64,000 nt of DNA from Methylobacterium soli. Its GTDB lineage: Bacteria > Pseudomonadota > Alphaproteobacteria > Rhizobiales > Beijerinckiaceae. Made by a program: the position numbers and the translations under genes. Under the pieces are notes generated by a model. The model made no database searches and was not told where the DNA came from. It saw only the letters and a program-made list of their open reading frames with translations. The DNA lies in contig NZ_VZZK01000012.1 of assembly GCF_008806385.1 (NCBI RefSeq), positions 88,593-152,592 of the forward strand, given 5' to 3'. Of the stretch, positions 9,617 through 18,054 are shown one piece after another (positions within the stretch are counted from its first letter, which is position 1; each line of letters starts with the position of its first letter).

Positions 9617-11839
9617 TCAGGTCAGACGCAGATCATCCCGGCCGGCTTCGAGCCAATCCCTCATCTTGGTCCACCGACGCCGGGTCCGCGTTCCCCTTAT
9701 CGCCATGGCAATCGCCTTGCGCTGACCGATTAGCACGACGAGGCTGCGACCTCGGGTGACCCCGGTATAGAGCAGGTTGCGGGCCAGCATGGTCCAGTGC
9801 TGCGTGGTCACCGGAATCACCACGGCGGGGTATTCCGAACCCTGGCTCTTGTGGATCGTGGTGGCGAAAGCCGGAACCAATGTGTCGAGCTCGGCAAATG
9901 GGTAAGCGACAGCCCGTCCGTCGAAATCGACGATGAGCAGGCCAGCCTCCGCATCGAGTCCGGTCACACGCCCCAGATCCCCATTGAACACGTCGCGATC
10001 GTAGTCGTTCCGCGTCTCCATCACCCGATCGCCCGGTGCGAAGCGCCATCCGAAGCGCTCGATCTGCGTGGGCGGATCCGGATTGAGCGCGCGCTGCAAC
10101 GCGTGGTTCAGATTGCGGGAGCCGAGCGCTCCACGGATCATCGGGGTGAGCACCTGAACGTCGCGGATCGGATCGAGACCGAAGCGCTTCGGAATGCGCT
10201 GCGTCACGACGTCGAGGAGCTTGGCAACACCCTCCTCGGGGTCTTCGATCTCGATGCAGTAGAAATCGCTGGTGGATCCCCGCTCGGGCCATTCCGGCAT
10301 CTCGCCGTGATTGATCCGGTGGGCGTTGACGACGATCCGGCTCTCTGCGGCCTGGCGGAACACTTCGGTCAGGCGGGCGACGGGGAGTCTTCCCGATCGG
10401 ATGATGTCGGACAGGACCTGACCCGGTCCGACCGACGGCAGCTGATCGACATCGCCGACGAGGAGAAGCGCTGCCGGTTCCGGCACCGCTTTGAGCAGGG
10501 CATTCATCAGCGGCACGTCGACCATCGAGGCTTCATCGATGACGAGACAATCGCAATCGAGCGGATTCTCGGCATTGCGGCTGAAGCCGCCATTGCGCGG
10601 ATCAATCTCGAGGAGCCGGTGGATCGTCTTTGCCTCAATCCCCGTCTGTTCGCTCATGCGCTTGGCAGCCCGGCCCGTCGGTGCGGCGAGGGCCACGCGC
10701 ATGCCTTTGGCCGTGAGGATGCGCAGGATCGAATCGAGGGTCGAGGTCTTGCCGACCCCTGGCCCACCGGTGATGACGCAAAGCTTCGAGGCGAGCACCA
10801 GGCGCACCGCCTCGCCCTGAGACGGTGAGAGCTTCTTGCCGGTTCGGTCCTCGACCCAGGGGATTGCCTTCTCGATATCGAGGGCTGCCCAGGGCGGGGT
10901 GCCGCCAGCGCGGATCAGCAGGCGTTCGGCAATGCTGCGCTCGGCCGCATGCAGACCCTTCAGGAACAGACAGGGCTCGCCGTCGAGTTCATCGGCCACG
11001 ACCGTCTCGCCCGCGCGGAGCGTTGCCGCGGTGGCCAACCGGATGGCATCCGCATCGACCTCCAGGAGCTTCACGGCGAGCGTCATCAAGTGTTTGGCCG
11101 GCAATCCGCAATGGCCTTCGTCCGTGGCGGTCTGCAATGCGAAGGCGATGCCGGCATCGAGGCGCTGCGGCGCGTACCGGTCGAAACCGAGGCGCATCGC
11201 GATGGCGTCGGCGGTCCGGAACCCGATGCCCCGGATGTCGCGGGCGAGGCGATAGGGATCTTGCGTCATCACGGCGATGGAATCGTGCCCGTAGGTCCGG
11301 AAGATGCGCACAGCCCGCGCCGTGCCGACGCCGCGGGCGTGCAGGAAGATCATAATCTCCCGCACCGCCTTCTGTTCGGCCCAGCCGCGCACGATGCGCT
11401 CGGCGCGCTTCCGGCCGATGCCCGGCACCTCATTCAGGCGGCCGGGCTCTGCCTCGATGATCTCGAAGGTGTCGGCGCCGAACTGCGCCACGATCGCCTT
11501 GGCGAGGCTCGGCCCGATGCCCCGCATCTGCCCGCTGGAGAGATAGCGCTCGATGCCCTCGATGCCGGTCGGCGGCGTCGCCCTCAGGGTGAGCGCCTTG
11601 AATTGCAGGCCGTGCCCGCGGTCGGTGGTCCAGTGGCCGGTGGCGGTGACCCACTCGCCGGCGCCGATGGCGGGGGCATGGCCCACCAGGGGCACGAGGT
11701 CGCGCCGGCCGCGCACCGCGACCTTGAGGACGCAGAACCCGGTCTCGGCATTGTGGAAGGTCACCCGCTCCACCGTGCCGGCGAGCAGGTCGGCGGGCGC
11801 TTCCTGGCGAAATTCAGCGGACCGGACCATGCGGTTCAT
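9617..11839 (-). CDS. recD2: RecD2-type SF1 DNA helicase
   Basis: A 740-residue ATP-dependent 5'-3' helicase of the RecD2 class (RecD without RecBC). The N-terminal region has an OB-like segment (about 18-90). A helix-hairpin-helix follows (LNEVPGIGRKRAERI, about 135-149), which is diagnostic of RecD2 rather than RecD. Walker A GGPGVGKT is at 358-365, then DCLVIDEASMVDVPL (Walker B) and a C-terminal TIHKSQGSEYPAVVIPV block (motif V/VI region). The ATG at 11837-11839 is preceded by GAGGGGA. The upstream gene (11940-12626) ends 100 bases before it on the same strand and has a LexA box, so recD2 may be partly SOS-induced by read-through. It acts on DNA ends and replication or repair intermediates. 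Confidence 0.93.
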   Translation of the reverse strand: MNRMVRSAEFRQEAPADLLAGTVERVTFHNAETGFCVLKVAVRGRRDLVPLVGHAPAIGAGEWVTATGHWTTDRGHGLQFKALTLRATPPTGIEGIERYLSSGQMRGIGPSLAKAIVAQFGADTFEIIEAEPGRLNEVPGIGRKRAERIVRGWAEQKAVREIMIFLHARGVGTARAVRIFRTYGHDSIAVMTQDPYRLARDIRGIGFRTADAIAMRLGFDRYAPQRLDAGIAFALQTATDEGHCGLPAKHLMTLAVKLLEVDADAIRLATAATLRAGETVVADELDGEPCLFLKGLHAAERSIAERLLIRAGGTPPWAALDIEKAIPWVEDRTGKKLSPSQGEAVRLVLASKLCVITGGPGVGKTSTLDSILRILTAKGMRVALAAPTGRAAKRMSEQTGIEAKTIHRLLEIDPRNGGFSRNAENPLDCDCLVIDEASMVDVPLMNALLKAVPEPAALLLVGDVDQLPSVGPGQVLSDIIRSGRLPVARLTEVFRQAAESRIVVNAHRINHGEMPEWPERGSTSDFYCIEIEDPEEGVAKLLDVVTQRIPKRFGLDPIRDVQVLTPMIRGALGSRNLNHALQRALNPDPPTQIERFGWRFAPGDRVMETRNDYDRDVFNGDLGRVTGLDAEAGLLIVDFDGRAVAYPFAELDTLVPAFATTIHKSQGSEYPAVVIPVTTQHWTMLARNLLYTGVTRGRSLVVLIGQRKAIAMAIRGTRTRRRWTKMRDWLEAGRDDLRLT

Positions 11840-11939
11840 CGGATCCCCTCAGGGGCTGCCCGCAGCTTTGCCGAGTTTCTGCTGCTTATCGTTGAATATC
11901 GACGGGTTTGACCGCCGGACACACAACCATCGTGCGAAT

Positions 11940-12626
11940 TCAGGCCGCGGCGGCGCGGCGGTTCGATTTGTTGCGCTGGGGCCAGCCGAGGGCGACGAGG
12001 CGGGCCTTGGCGTAGTCGCGGACCTCGTCGCGGGTGCCTTGCGGCATGGCGTTGAGGATCCGCTGGGTCTCGGTGTCGAGCATCAAGTCCGTGACGGCAT
12101 TGACGGATTCGGCCGCGTCGATGCGGCGCTTGAGGTCGCCCTCGGCCTCCGTGACCTCGTCGAAGGGCTCGGAATCATGGAACTCTTCATGCACGGCGTG
12201 CACGGTTGCGGGCTGGCCGCGGCGGAATTCATCCGCTTCCTCCTCGGAATAGACGAGGCCGTGCAACTCGATGAGCTTGAGGATGACCCGGTCCTTGCCG
12301 CGCTTCTCCGCCATGGCGTAGACGTAGGCCGCCTGCTTGCCGGACACGCGGTAATTGACGTTGATCAGGGCCTCGCCGAGGGACCACTCGATCCGCTCGG
12401 TGCCGGGCTTTGCCCCGGGCAGGCGCCCGCGCACCAGGATGACGGCCTCGTCGCGCTCGGCCCGGATGATGGTCGGCGCCTCGAACAGGATGCCGGCCTG
12501 GGCGGCGATGCGCTCGAGCGTCTTGTGGTAGATGACGGCCGTGCCCTGCACCCGCCAGACGTTGCCCGCGAAGGGCTCGCCGTAGCGCACGAGGATGTCG
12601 GCGATCTGCTTGTCGGCGGTCCGCAT
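11940..12626 (-). CDS. Unassigned protein under a LexA box, possibly recombination-related
   Basis: A 228-residue protein starting MRTADKQIADILVRYGEPFA. I do not recognise a named family. Visible features are a mixed alpha/beta N-terminal half (WRVQGTAVIYHKTLERIA, then AVILVRGRLPG and ERIEWSLGEA), a conserved-looking helix YVYAMAEKRGKDRVILKL at 101-118, and an acidic segment LVYSEEEADEF after it. The C-terminal 60 residues look helical and end in a basic tail (NKSNRR). The layout loosely recalls phage single-strand-annealing proteins, but this is only an impression. The ATG at 12624-12626 has GGAG 8 bases upstream; an in-frame TTG two codons earlier is too close to that site. A perfect GTTC-N7-GTTC box lies 88 bases upstream, ssb precedes it and recD2 follows, so a DNA-damage role is likely. 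Confidence 0.8.
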   Translation of the reverse strand: MRTADKQIADILVRYGEPFAGNVWRVQGTAVIYHKTLERIAAQAGILFEAPTIIRAERDEAVILVRGRLPGAKPGTERIEWSLGEALINVNYRVSGKQAAYVYAMAEKRGKDRVILKLIELHGLVYSEEEADEFRRGQPATVHAVHEEFHDSEPFDEVTEAEGDLKRRIDAAESVNAVTDLMLDTETQRILNAMPQGTRDEVRDYAKARLVALGWPQRNKSNRRAAAA

Positions 12627-12713
12627 GGGCAACGCTCCGAAGGCTCGAATCGGGATGGGCCGGGCGGCGCAGAGGTGCCGAGAGCCCGGGCTACAACAAC
12701 CGTCCGTTGTCTA

Positions 12714-12728
12714 GTTCATGTTTTGTTC
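12714..12728. promoter_or_regulatory. LexA (SOS) box upstream of the unassigned gene
   Basis: GTTC ATGTTTT GTTC is an exact match to the alphaproteobacterial LexA consensus GTTC-N7-GTTC. A third GTTC follows at 12731-12734. It lies 88 bases before the start codon at 12626, in the gap between ssb and that gene. Confidence 0.85.
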
Positions 12729-12820
12729 TAGTTCTGGGATATGGCAATTCCAGGGCCGCGCACAAGGGCGGCAAGGGCCGGGCGGGCGGCAGAATCGTCG
12801 CGGGGCCCGGCTCGAATCAT

Positions 12821-12854
12821 GAGGGCCCGGGCATCGCGCGATGCCCGGGCCCTC
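12821..12854. terminator. 34-base perfect palindrome downstream of ssb
   Basis: Positions 12821-12854 equal their own reverse complement: a 17-base arm beginning GAGGGCCCGGGC, with no loop bases beyond the centre. It sits about 125 bases after the ssb stop and 93 bases before the LexA box of the next gene. It most likely ends ssb transcription as an RNA hairpin, but no T run follows, so the terminator role is inferred. Confidence 0.6.
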
Positions 12855-12979
12855 GAACCATCAGGCGCCGACGCGCCTCCCGGAGCCGGTCCCGATCGCG
12901 TCGCGACCGAAAACGGCTTCAGGCCTTTGCCGGAACGCGCTCTCTCGCACTGAGCCGGTCTCCCCTTCGGGAGAGCGCC

Positions 12980-13555
12980 CTAGAACGGGATGTCGTCGTC
13001 GAGATCGTAATTGCCGCGCGCGCCGCCGCCACCGCCGCCGCCGCCGCCGCCACTTCCGCCGGTCGTGGCGGGGCGCCGCTCGGAGCCGGAGGAACGTCCG
13101 CCGCCGTAATCACCGCCGCGCGAGCCGCCGCCGCCGAAATCGCCGCCGCGGCTGATCTGGCCGCCGCCCTCGTCGTCGGCGCCCATCTCGCCGCCGCCGC
13201 CGGCGCGCCCGTCCAGGATCGTCAGCTCGCCGCGGAAGCGCTGGAGCACGATCTCGGTCGTGTATTTCTCGACGCCGGAATTGTCGGTCCATTTCCGGGT
13301 CTGGAGCTGGCCCTCGACATAGACCTTGGAGCCCTTGCGCAGGTACTGCTCGGCCACGCGGGCCAGATTCTCGTTGTAGATCACGACCGAGTGCCACTCG
13401 GTCTTCTCCTTGCGCTCGCCGGACGCCTTGTCCTTCCAGGACTCGGACGTCGCCAGCCGCAGGTTGACCACGGGATCGCCGGAGGCGAGACGCCGCGTCT
13501 CGGGATCGCGCCCGAGATTGCCCACCAGAATTACCTTGTTCACGCTGCCCGCCAT
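12980..13555 (-). CDS. ssb: Single-stranded DNA-binding protein
   Basis: A 191-residue SSB that coats single-stranded DNA in replication and repair and recruits partners through its tail. The OB fold spans about residues 4-115 ([20 protein letters not shown] at the start, [35 protein letters not shown]). The linker (about 118-180) is very Gly-rich, and the tail ends DLDDDIPF, the partner-binding peptide. The ATG at 13553-13555 has AAGGAG upstream; the longer open frame before it has no homology. A perfect LexA box lies 148 bases upstream, so induction by DNA damage is expected. Confidence 0.96.
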   Translation of the reverse strand: MAGSVNKVILVGNLGRDPETRRLASGDPVVNLRLATSESWKDKASGERKEKTEWHSVVIYNENLARVAEQYLRKGSKVYVEGQLQTRKWTDNSGVEKYTTEIVLQRFRGELTILDGRAGGGGEMGADDEGGGQISRGGDFGGGGSRGGDYGGGRSSGSERRPATTGGSGGGGGGGGGGARGNYDLDDDIPF

Positions 13556-13702
13556 CACGCTCTCCTTGCCGTCGATCTCACTGGGCCGCCGGGCCTCTTC
13601 GGGCACCCGGCCGGGACCTCCGTCTTGAGGCCGCCGCACCGGGCCCGCAATCGGGGCCCGGTACTTGTTCACCGGTTCCACAACCGGCGAACTTTGTCAT
13701 TC

Positions 13703-13717
13703 GTTCTATATCTGTTC
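13703..13717. promoter_or_regulatory. LexA (SOS) box upstream of ssb
   Basis: GTTC TATATCT GTTC matches the alphaproteobacterial LexA consensus exactly. It lies 148 bases upstream of the ssb start codon and just after the 3' end of the reductase gene at 13789, which reads the same way. Confidence 0.88.
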
Positions 13718-13788
13718 TTTTGCGCCCGCAAGCGTCACGCCCGCGTGCGGGGCGCGATCCTGTGGCGCGATCCTGGAGCCCGGCGGGG

Positions 13789-14805
13789 TCAGGCGACCCG
13801 GACCACCAGCTTGCCGAAGTTGCGGCCCCGCAGCATGCCGATGAAGGCCTCGGGGGCGTTCTCCAGCCCATCCACGATATCCTCGCGGTATTTCACCCGT
13901 CCCGCCCTCAGCCAGTCCGAGATGTCGCGCTGGAAGGCAGGGGCCTGGTCGGCGAAATCCCAGACGATGAAGCCCTGCAGGTGAAGGCGCTTCGTCAGGA
14001 TCGCCCGCATCAGGATCGGCGTGCGGTCGGGGCCTTCGGGCAATTCGGTGGCGTTGTAGCCCGCCACCAGCCCGCAGACCGGCATGCGGGCGAAGTCGTT
14101 GAGGAGCGGCATCACGGCCTCGAAGACCGCGCCGCCGACATTCTCGAAATAGACGTCGATGCCCTTCGGGCAGGCGGCCGCGAGGGCGCCGGGCAGGTCG
14201 TCGCCGCGATGGTCGACCGCGCTGTCGAAGCCGAGCTCCTCCGTCAGGTAGGCGCATTTCTCAGGGCCGCCCGCGATCCCGACCACGTGCGCGCCCTTGA
14301 TCTTGGCGATCTGCCCGACGAGGGATCCGACCGGCCCGGCGGCGGCAGCCACCACCACGGTCTCGCCGGGCTTCGGCCGGCCGATGGTCAGGAGCCCCGT
14401 ATAGGCGGTCATGCCGGGCATTCCGAGGATTCCGAGCGCCGTCGTCGGTGGGGCGAGTGCCGGGTCGACCCGGCGCAGGCCCTTGCCGGTCGAGACCGCG
14501 TAATCCTGCCAGCCCGAGAAGGCGGTCACGAGGTCGCGGACCTGAAAGTCCGGATTGTTCGAGGCCGCGACCTCGGCCACGGTCTCGCCCGTCATCGGCT
14601 CCCCGATGGCGACGGGCTCGGCGTAGGATTTGGCCGCGCTCATGCGCCCGCGCATGTAGGGATCGAGGGAGAGCCAGCGCGTGCGCAGCAGGATCTCGCC
14701 CTCGCGCGGGGTCGGCACCCGCCCCTCCTCCAGGCGGAAATGCGCGGCGTTCGGCTCCCCGTGCGGGCGCGAGGCCAGGACGATGCGGCGGTTGACGGCG
14801 GCCAT
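13789..14805 (-). CDS. NADP-dependent medium-chain reductase (double-bond reductase/CurA type)
   Basis: A 338-residue zinc-independent MDR-superfamily reductase. It would use NADPH to reduce an activated C=C bond of a small enone or enal in the cytosol. The N-terminal GroES-like domain has LRTRWLSLDPYMRGRMS. The nucleotide-binding domain has VVAAAAGPVGSLVGQIAKIK (about residues 164-183), then GAHVVGIAGGPEKC and IDVYFENVGGAVFEAVMPLL, all typical of prostaglandin reductase/leukotriene dehydrogenase relatives. The zinc ligands of alcohol dehydrogenases are absent. The start is the ATG at 14803-14805, where homology begins. The real substrate cannot be read from sequence. Confidence 0.9.
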   Translation of the reverse strand: MAAVNRRIVLASRPHGEPNAAHFRLEEGRVPTPREGEILLRTRWLSLDPYMRGRMSAAKSYAEPVAIGEPMTGETVAEVAASNNPDFQVRDLVTAFSGWQDYAVSTGKGLRRVDPALAPPTTALGILGMPGMTAYTGLLTIGRPKPGETVVVAAAAGPVGSLVGQIAKIKGAHVVGIAGGPEKCAYLTEELGFDSAVDHRGDDLPGALAAACPKGIDVYFENVGGAVFEAVMPLLNDFARMPVCGLVAGYNATELPEGPDRTPILMRAILTKRLHLQGFIVWDFADQAPAFQRDISDWLRAGRVKYREDIVDGLENAPEAFIGMLRGRNFGKLVVRVA

Positions 14806-14958
14806 GGGCGTGCTCCGTTGCGCTGTGACGAGCCTGAGAGACCCGGGCAGATGGGGCAGCGGCGCCGGATCGCAATCGGGCCCGCGATCCGATCGCGTCC
14901 TGCCGCGTTGTCCGCATTCATGGGTCGACCCCACCGGTCGAGCAGGACGGGATTCGGG

Positions 14959-15402
14959 ATGGCGGCGCGGAAACACGGTGCGGCAGGGCTGATTTTCGCG
15001 GTGGCAGGCGTCACGGGCGGCGCGGCTGCGGGGGAAGCGGCGGGCACCGACCCGCTGGCCCGGCATCGCTGGGCGTCCCGCGTCCTCGTCCTCTCGGCAC
15101 CGGACGCCGCGGATCGGAACCTGAAGGGGCAGCGGGAGGCGCTGGCCTCCGCCCGCGCCGAGACACGCGCGCGCGACCTCGTCGTGGTCGAGGCGGTGGG
15201 GTTCGATGCACGGGCGCGCGCCCTGCGCCGCCGCCTCGATCTGCCGGCCGATGGGTTCCGCGCGGTCCTGGTCGGCAAGGACGGGGGCGCGAAGCTGACC
15301 GCCTCCGAGCCGATCCCGCCGCAGCGACTCTTCGCGACGATCGACGCGATGCCGATGCGGCAGGACGAGATGCGAAAGGATGAGACGCGGCGCGGACGCT
15401 GA
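14959..15402 (+). CDS. Exported DUF4174 protein
   Basis: A 147-residue protein with an N-terminal hydrophobic export segment (GLIFAVAGVTGGAAAGEAAG) followed by a DUF4174 domain: HRWASRVLVLSAPDAADRNL, RDLVVVEAV, FRAVLVGKDGGAKL and the very typical end IDAMPMRQDEMRK. The domain has a thioredoxin-like look, but its function is unknown. It probably acts outside the cytoplasm. The ATG at 14959 is used; another ATG 39 bases upstream (14920) would add 13 residues and cannot be excluded. It is divergent from the reductase gene on its left. Confidence 0.8.
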   Translation: MAARKHGAAGLIFAVAGVTGGAAAGEAAGTDPLARHRWASRVLVLSAPDAADRNLKGQREALASARAETRARDLVVVEAVGFDARARALRRRLDLPADGFRAVLVGKDGGAKLTASEPIPPQRLFATIDAMPMRQDEMRKDETRRGR

Positions 15403-15858
15403 GCCGCAGCGAAGCGGCACTGTTCGGCGGAGGATCTGCCACTCGGAGCCGCTATCCGCGATGCCATCTAGAGCTGTTCCCGATCGCGTTGCGACGGGAC
15501 CGTCGGCCGCGCCTGTGCCGAAGCGGGCGCGGATCCCCTCTCCTGTTCGGGAGAGGGACAGGGTGAGGGTCGAGACCTTTCCGAACGAGGTGCGCCCGAT
15601 CGGCGCCGAGTCGGCGATACGACCGCATGCTCCATCCTGAAGGCGCTCATCCCTCACCCCAACCCTCTCCCGCACGGGAGAGGGGGCCGGTCGCGCTGCC
15701 CGCGCCGTCTCATCCCGAGACCGCGAAACGGAGCCCTGGAATGACGCTGTGCTTCACCTCTCCCGTCCGGGAGTGGTGGTTTGCAAAATACACAATCGCC
15801 ATCCGGTGCTCCCGGATGGCATTGCGGTTTCTGCACGTGTTGCCGGCGGCAATGGGAC
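15403..15858. other. Gene-free region with an interspersed repeat and a hairpin
   Basis: 456 bases without a gene. It holds repeat copy 1 (15469-15696), a further small hairpin CTCCCGTCCGGGAG near 15759-15772, and a stem GCCATCCGG/CCGGATGGC (15798-15806/15812-15820). The latter extends by CAAT/ATTG past one bulged base, and on the leftward strand a T-rich stretch follows. That structure is the likely terminator of the molybdopterin oxidoreductase that ends at 15859. Confidence 0.6.
15469..15696. repeat. Interspersed repeat, copy 1 (about 230 bases)
   Basis: This stretch aligns with 47815-48043 at roughly 93-95 percent identity by eye. It opens with TAGAGCTGTTCCCGATCGCG. It contains two hairpin blocks, each built on CCCTCTCC..GGGAGAGGG; the outer flanks (CAGGGTGAGGG and CCCTCACCCC) make the blocks inverted to one another. 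No open frame looks coding. This copy lacks the right-hand terminal inverted repeat seen in copy 2. Confidence 0.88.
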
Positions 15859-17991
15859 CTATTGCGCCAACCCGACCTGAACGAGGTTGTCGCTGAAGGT
15901 CGGCGAGTGACCCATGCCGCCATAGGTCGATGCGCTGATGACGTTCACCGCCCCGCCCCGATTGAGCGAGTGCCAATAGCCCAGCGAGGCCACGACCATC
16001 CCGGGCGGCACGTCCTCCGTCACCTTGGCCTGGCCGTGGAAGGCGCCGCGATCGTTGAACACCCTCACGAGCGAGCCCTCGCTGATCTCGCGCGACAGGG
16101 CGTCCTGGGGGTTGATCAGGATGGCCTGCTCGCCCTGCGCCCGGATCTTGTGCGCCTCGTTGGCATATTGCGAGTTCAGGAAGCCGTGGCTCTTCGGCGA
16201 GACGATGTTGAGTGGGTAGCGCGCGGCCTGGCCCGGATTGGTCTCCGGACGCTCATTGGCCGGGACGTAGCCGGGCAGCGGGTCGAGGGCCTCGCCGCCC
16301 TGCTTGGCCTCGTACATCTGCCGGAAGGGCGGCGCCACGAAGTTGCCGTTGTCGATGGCGCTCTGCGAGAAGAACTCGCACTTGCCGGACGGCGTCGGGA
16401 AGTTGCCGGCGGCGTGCGGGGTCCGGGTGGCCGGCTCGCCGATATTGAGGCGGTAATACCCGTGCTCGTGGAAATAGGCCATGTCGATGCCCCCGAGCTT
16501 GGGGCTGTCCCAGTCGAGATACCATTGCATCAGCTCCGCCTCGCTCATGGAAAATTGCGGCTCCGTGAAGCCGAAGGTCCGGGCGAGGCGGCGGAACAGC
16601 TCGGCATTCGAGACCGTCTCGCCGGGCGGCTCGATCGCCTTCTGGTTGAGCGTGAAGAAGAAGTGCCCCCACGAGAACATCATGTCGTCGTGCTCGGCCG
16701 CCATGGTGGCCGGCAGCAGGATGTCGGCGTAGCGGGCGGTGTCGGTGACGAAATGCTCGCTGACCACCGTGAACAGGTCCTCGCGGGCGAGCCCGCGCTT
16801 GATCTTCTCCGTCTCGGTCGAGTTCGAGACCGGGTTGGCGTTGTAGACCATCAGGGCGTGGATGCCGGGCGCGATGCCGGCCTCGCCGTTGAGGATCTCG
16901 CCGAGCTTGAGCACGTTGAGCGCCCGCGTGCCCTCGGGGATCAGGTCGGGCCGGCAGACCCGGTCCCAATGGACCGGAAATTCCCAGAGCGGCATCTGGT
17001 AGACGCCGCCGCCCGGATCCTTCCAGGAGCCCGTGAGCGCGGGCAGCGAGAAGATCGCCCGCAGCGCCTGGGCACCCCCGGCGCTGCGCTCGACCGCGAT
17101 TCCGGGACGGAGCGCGGCGTTGCGGGTCGTGGCGTATTCCCGCGCCAGCTGGCGGATGTCGGCGGCCGGGATGCCGCAGATGGTCTCGGCGTATTCGGGC
17201 GTGAAGGCGGCGGCCCGCTCCTTCAGGGGCTCGAAGCCGACCGTGTGCACCGCGATATAGGCGGCATCCGTCAGGCCCTCCGCGATGATGACGTGGATCA
17301 TCGCCATGGCGAGCGCCCCGTCGGTGCCGGGCTTGGGCATCAGGTGCCAGTCGGCCTCCTTGGCGGTGCGCGAACGGTAGGGGTCGATCACCACCACCTT
17401 GGCGCCGTTGCGCTGCGCCTCCTTCACCACGTGCCAATGGTGGATGTTGGTGGAGATCGAGTTGCAGCCCCAGATCACGATGTACTTCGATTGCGCGAAG
17501 CTCATCGGGTCGGTGCCGTTGGTCGGGCCGACGGTCAGCAGCCAGGCCGTGCACGATCCCGAGCCGCAGAAGGTCTTCTCGGCGACCGTCGCCCCGAGCC
17601 GGTTGAAGAAGGCGTCACCGACCGTGAGGCCCTGCACCACGCCCTCGTTGCCGAGATAATTGTAGGGCAGGATACCCTCGGCCCCGTGGGTCTCGATGAT
17701 GCCGGTGAAGCGCCGATGCACCTCCGCCAGCGCCCCGTCCCAGGTGATGCGTTCGAACTGGCCGCTGCCCTTCGGGCCGCTGCGGCGCATCGGATAAAGC
17801 ACCCGGTCCGGGTTGTAATGGTGCTTGTCGAAATCCTTCACCTTGGCGCAGAGCGCGCCGCGGGTCATCGGATGGTCCGGGTTGCCCCGGACCTCCGTGA
17901 GCTTGCCGGCCTCGACGGTGTAGATCATCGAGCAGGTATCGGGGCAATCATGCGGACAGGCGCCGCGCTTTGTGGTGGCTTCTTCGAGCAT
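15859..17991 (-). CDS. Molybdopterin oxidoreductase with one 4Fe-4S cluster, substrate unassigned
   Basis: A 710-residue DMSO-reductase-family enzyme expected to carry Mo-bis-MGD. Cys12, Cys16, Cys20 and Cys48 fit the N-terminal 4Fe-4S motif (CPHDCPDTC then ALCAK). FCGSGSCTAW at 141-150 lies where the family places its Mo ligand or adjacent residue. Later blocks include YIVIWGCNSISTNIHHW, VVVIDPYRSRTAKEADWHL, VYNANPVSNSTETEKI and a C-terminal MGD-binding domain (NPQDALSREISEGSLVRVFND). No Tat signal is seen, so it is probably cytosolic. No partner FAD, NAD or haem subunit gene is adjacent. Formate-dehydrogenase-like or BisC-like roles are both possible. MobA for its cofactor is encoded at 2813. 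Upstream sits the ArsR/SRPBCC pair on the same strand. Confidence 0.88.
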   Translation of the reverse strand: MLEEATTKRGACPHDCPDTCSMIYTVEAGKLTEVRGNPDHPMTRGALCAKVKDFDKHHYNPDRVLYPMRRSGPKGSGQFERITWDGALAEVHRRFTGIIETHGAEGILPYNYLGNEGVVQGLTVGDAFFNRLGATVAEKTFCGSGSCTAWLLTVGPTNGTDPMSFAQSKYIVIWGCNSISTNIHHWHVVKEAQRNGAKVVVIDPYRSRTAKEADWHLMPKPGTDGALAMAMIHVIIAEGLTDAAYIAVHTVGFEPLKERAAAFTPEYAETICGIPAADIRQLAREYATTRNAALRPGIAVERSAGGAQALRAIFSLPALTGSWKDPGGGVYQMPLWEFPVHWDRVCRPDLIPEGTRALNVLKLGEILNGEAGIAPGIHALMVYNANPVSNSTETEKIKRGLAREDLFTVVSEHFVTDTARYADILLPATMAAEHDDMMFSWGHFFFTLNQKAIEPPGETVSNAELFRRLARTFGFTEPQFSMSEAELMQWYLDWDSPKLGGIDMAYFHEHGYYRLNIGEPATRTPHAAGNFPTPSGKCEFFSQSAIDNGNFVAPPFRQMYEAKQGGEALDPLPGYVPANERPETNPGQAARYPLNIVSPKSHGFLNSQYANEAHKIRAQGEQAILINPQDALSREISEGSLVRVFNDRGAFHGQAKVTEDVPPGMVVASLGYWHSLNRGGAVNVISASTYGGMGHSPTFSDNLVQVGLAQ

Positions 17992-18054
17992 GGTTTCGAT
18001 CCCTAGATCGTGGAAACGGTTCTTTTTGTTTTTGTTGTCTGGTCTTGTTGGTCG

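Noticed and set aside
12980..13200. Repetitive GCC/CCG run read as a possible tandem repeat or CRISPR-like array
   Set aside because: It encodes the Gly-rich linker of SSB; there are no regular spacers.
15781..18006. 741-residue plus-strand open frame
   Set aside because: Antisense to the molybdopterin oxidoreductase; the composition (Arg, Gly, His, Asp rich, no domain) is that of a shadow frame.
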